Below, piece after piece: positions 18,154 to 26,024 of a stretch of 64,000 nt of DNA. The first letter of the stretch is position 1. Every line of letters starts with the position of its first letter. The notes beneath the pieces were generated by a model that saw only the letters and a list, made by a program, of their open reading frames with translations, was not told the origin of the DNA and searched no databases. The translations under genes and the position numbers were made by a program. The stretch covers positions 1 to 64,000 of the forward strand of contig NZ_JADBGI010000008.1 in the NCBI RefSeq assembly GCF_014892575.1. The letters run 5' to 3'. The stretch comes from Nocardiopsis coralli (GTDB taxonomy: Bacteria; Actinomycetota; Actinomycetes; Streptosporangiales; Streptosporangiaceae).

Positions 18154-19212
18154 TTACCTCCTCGAAGTGCCGAGCGGGCGCTCGGTCGGGTGCCCGGGTC
18201 GCCGTCGCAGGCGCTCCGGTAGTCGAAGGTCGCCGCGGCGCGAGGCGTAGGCGACGGCGGCGATGATGATGAGCCCCTGCACGGTCGGCTGGATCGTCGC
18301 CGGCAGGTACAGCTGCGTGAACAGGGTGAACAGGGCCTCGACCGTGAGCGCTCCCAGGACGGCTGCCACGACCGTGCCGCGGCCCCCGCCCAGGACCACC
18401 CCGCCGAGCACCACGGCGGTGATGGCGGTGAACTCCAGACCGTCGCCGACCTGTGCGGTGACCCCGGAGAACCCGCCGATGAGTACGGCGGCCACCGAGG
18501 CCATGAGCCCGGACAGGACGAACGCGGTGGTGCGCACCCGCCACACCCGCACGCCCGAGAACGCGGCCGCGACGTCGTTGTCGCCGGTCGCCATGAGGGA
18601 GCGGCCGTAGGACGAACGCATGAGCCAGACCGCCCCTGCGGTGGCCGCGGCCGCGATGATCAGCGCGTACGGCAGCTGGCCCAGGAAGGGGACGCCCTCG
18701 ATGCCGCCCCGGCCCGCGAGCCGGAACGCCTCGGAGAGCTCGCCGGTGGGGGCCCCTCCGGTCCAGTACCGCACGGCGCCGAACAGGATCAGCATCGTGC
18801 CGAGCGTGGTGATGATCGACGGCACCTTCAGCACGGTCGTGACCAGCCCGTTGACCAGCCCCACCACCAGGCCGAAGACGAGCATGAGCGCCAGGACCGG
18901 CAGGGTCCGGGACGGGTCGCCGTCGATCAGGCGGGCGGCGATCACGACCTGTGCGCCCACGAGCGAGCCCACCGACAGGTCGAACTCGCCGGAGACGATC
19001 ACGAAGTACTGTCCGATCGCGAGCAGCACCAGCGGCGCCGCCATGCGGGCGAACGACATCAGCGGCGGGCCCTCGAAGAACGACGGGTTCTGCGTCGCGA
19101 TGACGGCGAAGACCACCGCCAGGAGCAGGGCCACCGTGGCCGTGCCGCCGGACAGCATCGACAGCGGGTTGCGGCGGGGTGTCCGTTCGGCCGCCGGTCG
19201 GGTCGTGCTCAT
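18154..19212 (-). CDS. ABC transporter permease, RbsC family, 352 aa
   Basis: A polytopic membrane protein with about 9-10 hydrophobic helices and the RbsC-family signature IVSGEFDLSVGSLVG followed by VVLGGVVLGGGRGTV. Its ATG at 19212 overlaps the stop of the preceding permease gene by 4 bases. Together with the second permease it forms the membrane channel. Two different RbsC-like permeases with one ATPase suggest a heterodimer, unlike the homodimeric ribose system. Confidence 0.85.
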   Translation of the reverse strand: MSTTRPAAERTPRRNPLSMLSGGTATVALLLAVVFAVIATQNPSFFEGPPLMSFARMAAPLVLLAIGQYFVIVSGEFDLSVGSLVGAQVVIAARLIDGDPSRTLPVLALMLVFGLVVGLVNGLVTTVLKVPSIITTLGTMLILFGAVRYWTGGAPTGELSEAFRLAGRGGIEGVPFLGQLPYALIIAAAATAGAVWLMRSSYGRSLMATGDNDVAAAFSGVRVWRVRTTAFVLSGLMASVAAVLIGGFSGVTAQVGDGLEFTAITAVVLGGVVLGGGRGTVVAAVLGALTVEALFTLFTQLYLPATIQPTVQGLIIIAAVAYASRRGDLRLPERLRRRPGHPTERPLGTSRR

Positions 19213-20312
19213 CGTGCACCTCCCACGGCGGGTTCGGGGTCACGCGGGCTCGGACCGCCCGGTGGATCGGGGGGATCCTCCGGCGGCGGTGTCCCGCCCG
19301 ACGGGAACCGCACCCGCACCGCCGCCCGCGACAGCTGGCCGCGTGCGTACAGGGCCACGGCGGCGATGACGATCGTGCCCCTCAGCACGTCCTTGACGAA
19401 GGGGTCCACGGCCAGCACGTTGAAGACCGTGTCGAGCGTGGCCAGGATCAGCACGCCCGCGATCGTCCCGGCCACGCCCCCGCGGCCGCCGAGCAGATAG
19501 GTGCCGCCCAGGACGACCGCTGCGATCGCCTCGAGCTCGTAACCGTTGCCGTACACCAGGGCGTTGCCGGTCCCGAAGCGCGCCGCCAGCAGCAGTCCGG
19601 CCACGCCGGCCAGCACCGAGCAGAGCACGTGCGCGGTCACCACCGGGGTGGCCACCCGCACGCCGGACAGCCGCGCGACCTCCGCGTCGCCGCCGACCGC
19701 GTACATGTGGTGGCCCAGGCGGGTGCGGGCCAGGGCCCAGATCGCCACGGCGGCCAGCACGAGCATGACGACCGTGGAGACCGGCAGCAGTCCGATCCGG
19801 GCGTACCCGAACACCTGGAACGCCGAGGGCACGTCGCCGGCGGGGCCCTGGAAGTTGGTGTCCAGGTAGCCCTTGATGATCAGCCCCATGCCCAGGGTCG
19901 CGATGAAGGGGTTGACCCGGAGCTTGGTGACGACCAGCCCGTTGGCCAGGCCGATGAGCGCGCACACACCCAGTGCGGCGCCCACGCCCAGCGCGATCCG
20001 TCCGGGGTCGCCCGCCATGACGGTGGCCGCCACGACCGTGGACAGCGCCGCCACGTACCCCACCGACAGGTCGAGCGAGCGGCACAGGATCACCAGCGTC
20101 ATCCCGATCGCCAGGAACCCCAGGAGGCTGGAGCGGGTGAGCAGGTCGACGGTGTTGGCGGGGGTGAACAGGTTCGCGCCCTGCGCCGACACCAGCACCG
20201 CGCTCACGGCGAGGATCACCACGAGGGCCGCGTAGACCAGGGCGGTCGTGCCGATACGGGTGGGCAGGGAGCGGGGATCCAGGAGGGAGGGGGAGACGGG
20301 GGAACGGGTCAC
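19209..20312 (-). CDS. ABC transporter permease, RbsC family, 367 aa
   Basis: The second RbsC-type permease, with LVILCRSLDLSVGYVAALS and VVLGGTYLLGGRGGVAGT as family motifs and multiple membrane helices. It has a Pro-rich cytoplasmic tail of about 35 residues that the first permease lacks. The GTG start at 20312 overlaps the ATPase stop as GTGA, and its stop overlaps the next permease start, so the three genes are tightly coupled. No strong ribosome-binding site precedes the GTG, consistent with reinitiation. Confidence 0.85.
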   Translation of the reverse strand: MTRSPVSPSLLDPRSLPTRIGTTALVYAALVVILAVSAVLVSAQGANLFTPANTVDLLTRSSLLGFLAIGMTLVILCRSLDLSVGYVAALSTVVAATVMAGDPGRIALGVGAALGVCALIGLANGLVVTKLRVNPFIATLGMGLIIKGYLDTNFQGPAGDVPSAFQVFGYARIGLLPVSTVVMLVLAAVAIWALARTRLGHHMYAVGGDAEVARLSGVRVATPVVTAHVLCSVLAGVAGLLLAARFGTGNALVYGNGYELEAIAAVVLGGTYLLGGRGGVAGTIAGVLILATLDTVFNVLAVDPFVKDVLRGTIVIAAVALYARGQLSRAAVRVRFPSGGTPPPEDPPDPPGGPSPRDPEPAVGGAR

Positions 20313-21919
20313 GGCGCGGCCTCCTCGGGGTGCGAACGCGGGCCGTTCTCGGGTGGGTCGCTCACGGGCGGGCCGCCGCCCAGCGTGCGCGGGTCGTGGC
20401 GTTCGGGGTCCTGTTCGGGTGCCTCGTCCGGCGGGGCACCGGTGGCCATCGCCATGACCGCCTCCTCGCTCGAGTCGGCCGGGAGCTCGCCGGCCACCCG
20501 CCCGTCGTCGAGCACGACGAGCCGGTCCGACATGCCGATCAGCTCCGGCAGCTCGGAGGAGATGAGCACGATCGCCACACCCTCGGCCGACAGCTCCCGC
20601 ATGAGCCGGTACACGGCCTGCTTGGCGCCCACGTCGATGCCGCGGGTGGGCTCGTCCAGGACCATGACCCCCGGGTCCGCGGCGAGCCACTTGGCCAGCA
20701 CGACCTTCTGCTGGTTGCCGCCGGACAGGAACCGCACCTCCTGGCCGTGGCCGCCGCGTGCGACCAGCTCCAGCGATTCGAGGATCCCCGGGATGCGGCG
20801 GGAGCGGCGGCGTGCGCCCAGCGGCCACACCGCGTCCAGCGCCAGGCGGCCGTTGGCCAGGATCGACTGGTTCAGCGCCAGCCCCTGTGTCTTGCGGTCC
20901 TCGCTCACCAGGACCACACCCGAGCGCACCGCCTGCCGGGGCGACCGCGGGTCCACCCGCCGGCCGTCCACGCGGACCTCGCCGCGGGTGAAGCGTTCCA
21001 TACCGAACAGGGCCTGGGCGATCTCGGTACGGCCCGACCCCTGGAGCCCGGCCAGTCCCACGATCTCGCCGCCCCGCACGGTCAGGTCCACGCCGTCGAC
21101 CTGCTCGTTCCCGCCGCCCCGCACGTCCAGGCGGACCTCGCCGACCCGCTCGCCGCGCGGTTCCACACGGTCGGGGAAGACCTGCGACACCGGGCGGCCC
21201 ACCATCGTGCGCACCAGCTCGGCCGGGCCGATGTCCCCGGCCGCGACCGTGTCCACCCGGTGGCCGTCCTTGAGCACCGTGATGGTGGTGGCCAGGTCGA
21301 AGATCTCCTTGAGCCGGTGCGAGACGTACAGCAGCGCCACGTCGCGCTCGCGCAGCCGGGCGATGAGGCGGTAGAGCACCTCGACCTCGTGGTCGGCCAG
21401 CGAAGCGGTCGGTTCGTCCATGGAGATGATGCGCGCGTCCTGCGACAGCGCCTTGACGATCTCGACCACCTGCTGTTCGGCCACCGACAGCGACCGCACC
21501 TTGGCCCGGGGGGAGATGCCCTCCAGGCCCAGGTCGTCGAGCAGGTCGCCGGTGGCGCGTTCCATCGCACGCACGTCGACCCACCCCCGGCGCCGGATCT
21601 CCCGGCCCAGGTGGACGTTGCCGGCGACGGTGCGTTCGGGCAGGAGGTTGAACTCCTGGAAGACGGTGGCGACCCCCGCCCGCTGCGCCCGGACCGGGTG
21701 GTCGAAGGAGACCGGTGTGCCGTCGAGCTCGACGGCCCCCTCGTCGGCACGGTGGACGCCGGCCAGCACCTTCATGAGGGTCGACTTGCCCGCCCCGTTC
21801 TCACCGACGAGCGCGTGCAGTTCGCCGGGGTACAGGTCCAGGTCCACGCCGTGCAGCACACGCACGCCGAGGAACGACTTGGTGATGCCCTTCATCCGGA
21901 GCAGGGGCCGGTCGGTCAC
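20309..21919 (-). CDS. Sugar ABC transporter ATP-binding protein, RbsA-type with two ATPase domains, 536 aa
   Basis: Two fused nucleotide-binding domains. The N-terminal one has a full Walker A (GENGAGKST), a signature-like LSVAEQQ and Walker B IISMDEPTAS. The C-terminal one has a degenerate Walker A (GLQGSGRTE), LSGGNQQKV and VMVLDEPTRGID. This asymmetric arrangement is standard for RbsA/MglA/XylG. A Pro/Glu-rich tail of about 40 residues is extra. The GTG at 21919 overlaps the dehydrogenase stop as GTGA. It energises uptake through the two permeases. Confidence 0.9.
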   Translation of the reverse strand: MTDRPLLRMKGITKSFLGVRVLHGVDLDLYPGELHALVGENGAGKSTLMKVLAGVHRADEGAVELDGTPVSFDHPVRAQRAGVATVFQEFNLLPERTVAGNVHLGREIRRRGWVDVRAMERATGDLLDDLGLEGISPRAKVRSLSVAEQQVVEIVKALSQDARIISMDEPTASLADHEVEVLYRLIARLRERDVALLYVSHRLKEIFDLATTITVLKDGHRVDTVAAGDIGPAELVRTMVGRPVSQVFPDRVEPRGERVGEVRLDVRGGGNEQVDGVDLTVRGGEIVGLAGLQGSGRTEIAQALFGMERFTRGEVRVDGRRVDPRSPRQAVRSGVVLVSEDRKTQGLALNQSILANGRLALDAVWPLGARRRSRRIPGILESLELVARGGHGQEVRFLSGGNQQKVVLAKWLAADPGVMVLDEPTRGIDVGAKQAVYRLMRELSAEGVAIVLISSELPELIGMSDRLVVLDDGRVAGELPADSSEEAVMAMATGAPPDEAPEQDPERHDPRTLGGGPPVSDPPENGPRSHPEEAAP

Positions 21920-23073
21920 GGGTCCTCCACCCCCGGGACGTCGACCCACCCGCGTGCGCGGGCCGATTCCAGGACCGCCTCGGCCAGCACCGCGGTGCGC
22001 AGGCCGTCGGCGAAGACCGGCAGCCCGTCGGGCGAGCCCCCGGCCACGGCGGCGCCGGTGTCGGCGACCAGGGCGTTGAAGCAGTCCTGGTACCCCTGCG
22101 GGTGGCCGACCGGGACCTTGACCAGGCGTGCGGCGTCGGGGCTGAGCCCGGGGTCGTCGCGGGAGACGATCCCGGTGCGTTCGCGGCCGCCGGCCCACAG
22201 GGTCTCGGGGCGTTCCTGGTCGAAGACGAGCGACCCCTCGGTACCACTGACCTCCAGCACCAGCTGGTTCTTGCGGCCGGGCGAGACCTGGCTGATCACC
22301 GAGGTGCCGACCATGCCTCCCGCGGTCGAGAACTGGAAGGCCACGAGGTCCTCGGTGGTCACCGGCCGGGAGCCCGCGCCGCGGGTCTCGGAGATGCGGG
22401 AGGTCTGGGCGCTGACCGCGGTGATGCGGTCGCCGGTGACGAACTCGAGCATGTCGCACCAGTGGGACCCGATGTCGCCGAACGCCCGGGTGGGTCCGCC
22501 CAGCACGGGGTCGACGCGCCAGTTGTCGTCGGCGGGGTCGAGCAGCCAGTCCTGGAGGTATCCGCCGTGGGCGAGGGTGAGCCGCCCGACCGACCCCGCG
22601 GCCACCCTGGCCCGGGCCTCCCGCGCCATGGGGTGGAAGCGGTAGACGAAGGGGACCACGGCCACTCGCCCGGATTCGTGTGCGGCGGTGACCAGTTCGC
22701 GGGCGATGGAGGACTCGGTGGCCAGCGGCTTCTCGCAGACCACGTGCTTGCCCGCTTCGAGCGCGGCCAGGCTGAGCGGTGCGTGCAGGTGGTTGGGGGT
22801 GCACACGTGCACCACGTCGACGTCGTCGCGGCGGATGAGTTCGAGGGGATCGGCGTGGGTGCGGCCGATGCCGTGGGCGGCGCCGAAGCTCGCGGCCTTG
22901 TCGGCCGAGGAGCCGGCGACCCCGACCACCTCGCCGCCGGTGGCCCGGACGGCGTGGGTGTGGGTCCGGCCCATGAAGCCCGTGCCGACCACGGCCGCCC
23001 GGTAGGTCTCCGGTACGGCCGCCACGGCGGAATCGGTGGCTTCGCCCAGGCTTGTGACCTTTCTCACTGACAT
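21916..23073 (-). CDS. Gfo/Idh/MocA family NAD(P)-dependent oxidoreductase, 385 aa
   Basis: The N-terminal Rossmann fold starts with AAVVGTGFMGRTHTHA, and the family signature CEKPLA is present (VVCEKPLATESS). The C-terminal domain has the conserved GDIGSHWCD, in which His is the usual catalytic residue. Members oxidise inositols and sugars; some make 3-keto glycosides. It is the first gene of the minus-strand run, and the ATG lies only 7 bases after a promoter -10 box, implying a leaderless or almost leaderless mRNA. Its position at the head of the transporter operon suggests it acts on the imported compound. Confidence 0.85.
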   Translation of the reverse strand: MSVRKVTSLGEATDSAVAAVPETYRAAVVGTGFMGRTHTHAVRATGGEVVGVAGSSADKAASFGAAHGIGRTHADPLELIRRDDVDVVHVCTPNHLHAPLSLAALEAGKHVVCEKPLATESSIARELVTAAHESGRVAVVPFVYRFHPMAREARARVAAGSVGRLTLAHGGYLQDWLLDPADDNWRVDPVLGGPTRAFGDIGSHWCDMLEFVTGDRITAVSAQTSRISETRGAGSRPVTTEDLVAFQFSTAGGMVGTSVISQVSPGRKNQLVLEVSGTEGSLVFDQERPETLWAGGRERTGIVSRDDPGLSPDAARLVKVPVGHPQGYQDCFNALVADTGAAVAGGSPDGLPVFADGLRTAVLAEAVLESARARGWVDVPGVEDP

Positions 23074-23080
23074 GTCCGGC

Positions 23081-23110
23081 AGATTACGCCGGACTTATGT
23101 CGAGCGTCAA
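23081..23110 (-). promoter_or_regulatory. Sigma-70-type promoter for the 20-kb minus-strand gene run
   Basis: On the minus strand a -35 box TTGACG (23110-23105) and a -10 box TAATCT (23086-23081) are separated by 18 bases. Only 7 bases lie between the -10 box and the dehydrogenase ATG at 23073, so the transcript start would fall at or next to the start codon. The -35 box lies inside the dyad at 23093-23118. Confidence 0.6.
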
Positions 23111-23118
23111 GCATAAGT
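23093..23118. promoter_or_regulatory. Perfect 7-bp inverted repeat, likely operator of the ROK regulator
   Basis: ACTTATG and CATAAGT arms are separated by 12 bases. The dyad lies in the 109-base gap between the divergent dehydrogenase and ROK genes and covers the -35 box of the dehydrogenase promoter. That is the expected layout for a repressor site. It is the only AT-rich palindrome I noticed in the region. Binding by the ROK protein is inferred from position. Confidence 0.6.
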
Positions 23119-23182
23119 TGTCGGTTCCAGGCAAAATAGATCCATGGCGGCCGATCAATAGATCCTGTGCTTCACTGGTCGC

Positions 23183-24415
23183 ATGACGGAAGACACGCTG
23201 ACTGGAACGGGGGACAGGGCCGTGACGGAGCTGCGAGCCGCCGTGCCCGCGACGACGGCGCCAGGGGCCGGAACCCTGCTGCGCCTGCTGCGCGACGGGC
23301 GCCCCCGCACCCGCTCCGAACTGGCCTCGGTGACCGGGCTCGCGCGCTCCACCGTCACCCAACGTGTCGACGCGCTTCTGGCCAGCGGCCTCATCGGGCC
23401 CTCCGGCGAGGCCGTCTCCACCGGCGGTCGCCCGCCCACGACCTTCTGCTTCCGGCCCGGCGCCCGCGTCGTCCTGGCCGCCGACCTCGGCGCCACCCAC
23501 ACCCGGATGGCCCTGACCGACATGTCCGGGGCGGTGCTGGCCGAGGACGGCATCGACCTCGAGATCGCCGCCGGGCCCGAGACCGTCCTGGACTGGGTCG
23601 TCGAGCACGGCCGCACCCTCATCGACCGCGCCGGACGTTCCGAGGACGAGCTCCTCGGCATCGGCCTGGGCCTGCCCGGGCCGGTCCAGCACGCCACCGG
23701 CCGCGCCGTGAACCCGCCGATCATGCCCGGGTGGGACCACTTCGACGTGCCCGGTTACGTCAAGTCACGCCTGGACGTCCCGGTCCTGGTCGACAACGAC
23801 GTCAACATCATGGCCGTCGGCGAACACCACGCGTCCTGGCCGGCCGCCAGCCACCTCATGTTCGTCAAGGTCGCCACCGGCATCGGCTGCGGCATCGTCA
23901 GCGAGGGACGCGTCTACCGCGGGGCCCAGGGCGCGGCCGGCGACATGGGCCACGTGTTCGTGCCCAGCGGCTCCGACAAACCCTGCCGCTGCGGCAACAC
24001 CGGCTGCCTGGAGGCCGTCGCCTCCGGCGCCGCCCTCGCCGAGGCGCTCACCGAGCAGGGTGTGCCCGCCTCCGGCGCACGCGAGGTCGTCGACCTGGCC
24101 CGCAGCGGTTCCGTCCCGGCACTGCGCGCCCTGCGCCAGGCCGGCCGCGACGTCGGCGAGGTCCTCGCCGCGGCCGTCAACATGTTCAACCCGTCGGTGA
24201 TCGTCATCGGCGGCGCCATGGCCCTGGCCGGCGACCACCTGCTCGCGGGGGTCCGCGAGATCATCTACCAGCGCTCGCTGCCCCTGGCCACCGAGCACCT
24301 GAGCATCGTCTCCTCCACCGCGGGGGAGGGCGCGGGCGTCGTGGGCGCCGCCGTCATGGTCATCGAGCACTGCCTCAGCCCCGGCTACGCCGACGCCCTC
24401 GTCACCCGCGCCTGA
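23183..24415 (+). CDS. ROK-family transcriptional regulator (NagC/XylR type), 410 aa
   Basis: An N-terminal winged helix (about residues 25-85: RSELASVTGLARSTVTQRVDALLASGLI) precedes a ROK sugar-kinase-like domain with AADLGATHTRMALTD (phosphate loop) and VDNDVNIMA. The ROK zinc motif CRCGNTGCLE is intact. Such proteins repress sugar operons until a sugar or sugar phosphate binds the ROK domain. It is divergent from the transporter/ebo gene run and probably controls it through the dyad between them. Confidence 0.9.
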   Translation: MTEDTLTGTGDRAVTELRAAVPATTAPGAGTLLRLLRDGRPRTRSELASVTGLARSTVTQRVDALLASGLIGPSGEAVSTGGRPPTTFCFRPGARVVLAADLGATHTRMALTDMSGAVLAEDGIDLEIAAGPETVLDWVVEHGRTLIDRAGRSEDELLGIGLGLPGPVQHATGRAVNPPIMPGWDHFDVPGYVKSRLDVPVLVDNDVNIMAVGEHHASWPAASHLMFVKVATGIGCGIVSEGRVYRGAQGAAGDMGHVFVPSGSDKPCRCGNTGCLEAVASGAALAEALTEQGVPASGAREVVDLARSGSVPALRALRQAGRDVGEVLAAAVNMFNPSVIVIGGAMALAGDHLLAGVREIIYQRSLPLATEHLSIVSSTAGEGAGVVGAAVMVIEHCLSPGYADALVTRA

Positions 24416-24446
24416 GCCGGGGGCACCCCTCCGGTGCGCCGTGGGA

Positions 24447-25373
24447 TCAAGCGCCCTCGAACGGCGCCCGCCACCACCAGTGGCCGTCAGGGACGCCCGG
24501 GGGGACCGCGCCGGGCAGGGCGAAGCCGTTCGAACCGGCGTGGGGAAGCTGTTCGGCGAGCTCATCGTCCAGCTCGCCGATGCTCTCGGGCGTGACCAGT
24601 GAGAAGGTGACGGCCCCGAGGAAGCGCTCGAACAGGTTCTCGAGTTCGGACCGGTACAGGCAGGCCGCGTACCAGGACGCACCGCCGGCCTGTTCGGCGA
24701 GGAGACCGGCCCGGGAGAAATGCGCGAGGAGCTCCTCCCTGCGGTACACCGCGTTCTCCGCGATCTGGACGCGGGGTTCCTTCTCACCCACCGGTTCGTC
24801 CGAGGCGAGCCGCACGCCCCAGAGCATGAGCATGCCGCGGTCGAACGGCACCGCGCGGTCGGTCAGGTCAGCATGTGCCTGCCGGAACCGCTCCTCCGCG
24901 GTCCCGGTGAACGAGTGGACCGGGACCGACGGCACCGCGGGCCATCCATGGCCGGTCAGGTGGGACTGCCCTTCGGAATCCACGGCCACCCTGGTGCGGA
25001 GCGTGACACCCGCCAACGGCGGATCGGCGGCGACACGGTCGAAGACCAGCTCCGGGCCGTCCGTACCTGCTCCGTCGATGTGCCACGAGCCCTCACGCAC
25101 CGTGCGTGAGGCGGAGGCATGGTAGGCGTGCTCGGGTGTGCCCTCGGTGCGCTCGGCGGCGGGGAGTTCGTCCAGGTGCCGCTTGACGTGCGTCGCCGCA
25201 TCGATCGGAGAGGCGAACCCCAGATGGTCGGCGGATCCGCGCAGAGTCGCGACGGCGTCCTGGGGCGTGCTCCCGGGGCCCACGTCCACGCCGTCGCGCC
25301 CGAGCGCGTCGATCCGGGCCACGTCCTCCTGCAGGCGCCGTTCGATCTCCGAGTGGATGGAATCTGAGGGCAT
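24447..25373 (-). CDS. Single-chain protein joining a toxin-like and a partner-like domain, 308 aa
   Basis: I do not recognise a named family, but internal comparison is informative. Residues about 9-113 align with residues 155-258 of the protein at 26025-26981 (shared pattern: LP..ER, Tyr, SA..T..EG, then L.F.R). Residues about 175-305 align with the protein at 25487-25930 (AC.xRS.IE, LV.P, L.DLDEQL and a final VPDxHWWW). The single chain thus has the order of the separate gene pair. In the toxin-like part, His62 and His66 keep the HxxxH spacing while KH becomes RH, and the C-terminal STY segment is not recognisable. The start is uncertain (ATG 25373 or TTG 25388); neither has a clear ribosome-binding site. 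Confidence 0.55.
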   Translation of the reverse strand: MPSDSIHSEIERRLQEDVARIDALGRDGVDVGPGSTPQDAVATLRGSADHLGFASPIDAATHVKRHLDELPAAERTEGTPEHAYHASASRTVREGSWHIDGAGTDGPELVFDRVAADPPLAGVTLRTRVAVDSEGQSHLTGHGWPAVPSVPVHSFTGTAEERFRQAHADLTDRAVPFDRGMLMLWGVRLASDEPVGEKEPRVQIAENAVYRREELLAHFSRAGLLAEQAGGASWYAACLYRSELENLFERFLGAVTFSLVTPESIGELDDELAEQLPHAGSNGFALPGAVPPGVPDGHWWWRAPFEGA

Positions 25374-25486
25374 CGGTCGATCGTCCAATCGTCGTGCTGG
25401 TGGGTGTCCAGCATGGTGTGTCTCGTGTATCCCGCCCGCATTGTGGCGCCGTCACGCCGACAGGTCTCGGCCGGGGAGGGAGCGTC

Positions 25487-25930
25487 TCAGTCGTGTGTCC
25501 AGAGTTCCGGGAAGTAGTCGTTGAGCCTTTCCTCCCGTTCGCGCCAGGGCATGTCGTGGCGGCTCGGGACGTACCACCACCAGTGGCTGTCCGGGACCCA
25601 GTCGGGGACCTCTCCCTCTTGCGGGGGCGGGATGTCGTTGTGGAAGCTCCGGAGCTGCTCGTCGAGGTCCTCGAGCGCCTCCGCATCGGCAGGGTGCACC
25701 AGGTCCTCGAAGGCGACGATCTCGGTGAGGACCTCGATGCGGCTGCGCATCTCGCAGGCGAGGAGGAAACCGTCGGCCTGGCTCTGCAGCATGCGGATCT
25801 CGTACTCGGTCAGGTAGCCGCCGAAGCCGCCCCTGTTGCTGAAGCGCCGGAGCAACGGCGCCGCCTTCTCCCTGAACCCCGGGGGCCACCACTGTTGGCC
25901 GGAATCGGTGTTCAACCACCACCCGAACAT
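25487..25930 (-). CDS. Probable immunity/partner protein with C-terminal HWWW motif, 147 aa or longer
   Basis: A small acidic, Trp-rich protein that lies directly downstream of the toxin-like gene. It shares its C-terminal half with the fused protein at 24447-25373, including WVPDSHWWWYVP. The ATG at 25930 is the first normal start, but the frame stays open and looks coding for 42 more codons (up to 26056, starting right after a TGA) with no ATG, GTG or TTG. A CTG at 26008 has GAGGAAGG upstream and would overlap the toxin gene end. The true start may therefore be non-standard, or the 5' end may be damaged. Immunity function is inferred only from gene order and size. Confidence 0.5.
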   Translation of the reverse strand: MFGWWLNTDSGQQWWPPGFREKAAPLLRRFSNRGGFGGYLTEYEIRMLQSQADGFLLACEMRSRIEVLTEIVAFEDLVHPADAEALEDLDEQLRSFHNDIPPPQEGEVPDWVPDSHWWWYVPSRHDMPWREREERLNDYFPELWTHD

Positions 25931-26024
25931 GCTCTCCAGGGCCTTTTCGAGGCGTTCGGTCGCGGCACGGCCGTCCCGCTCGTCGTCGTTGAGCTCCAGC
26001 AGGCGCAGAACCTTGCGGCCTTCC

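Noticed and set aside
24420..24446. Possible terminator between the convergent ROK and fused toxin-like genes
   Set aside because: Only short GC-rich pairings (CCGG/GGTGC) are present; no stem long enough to report.
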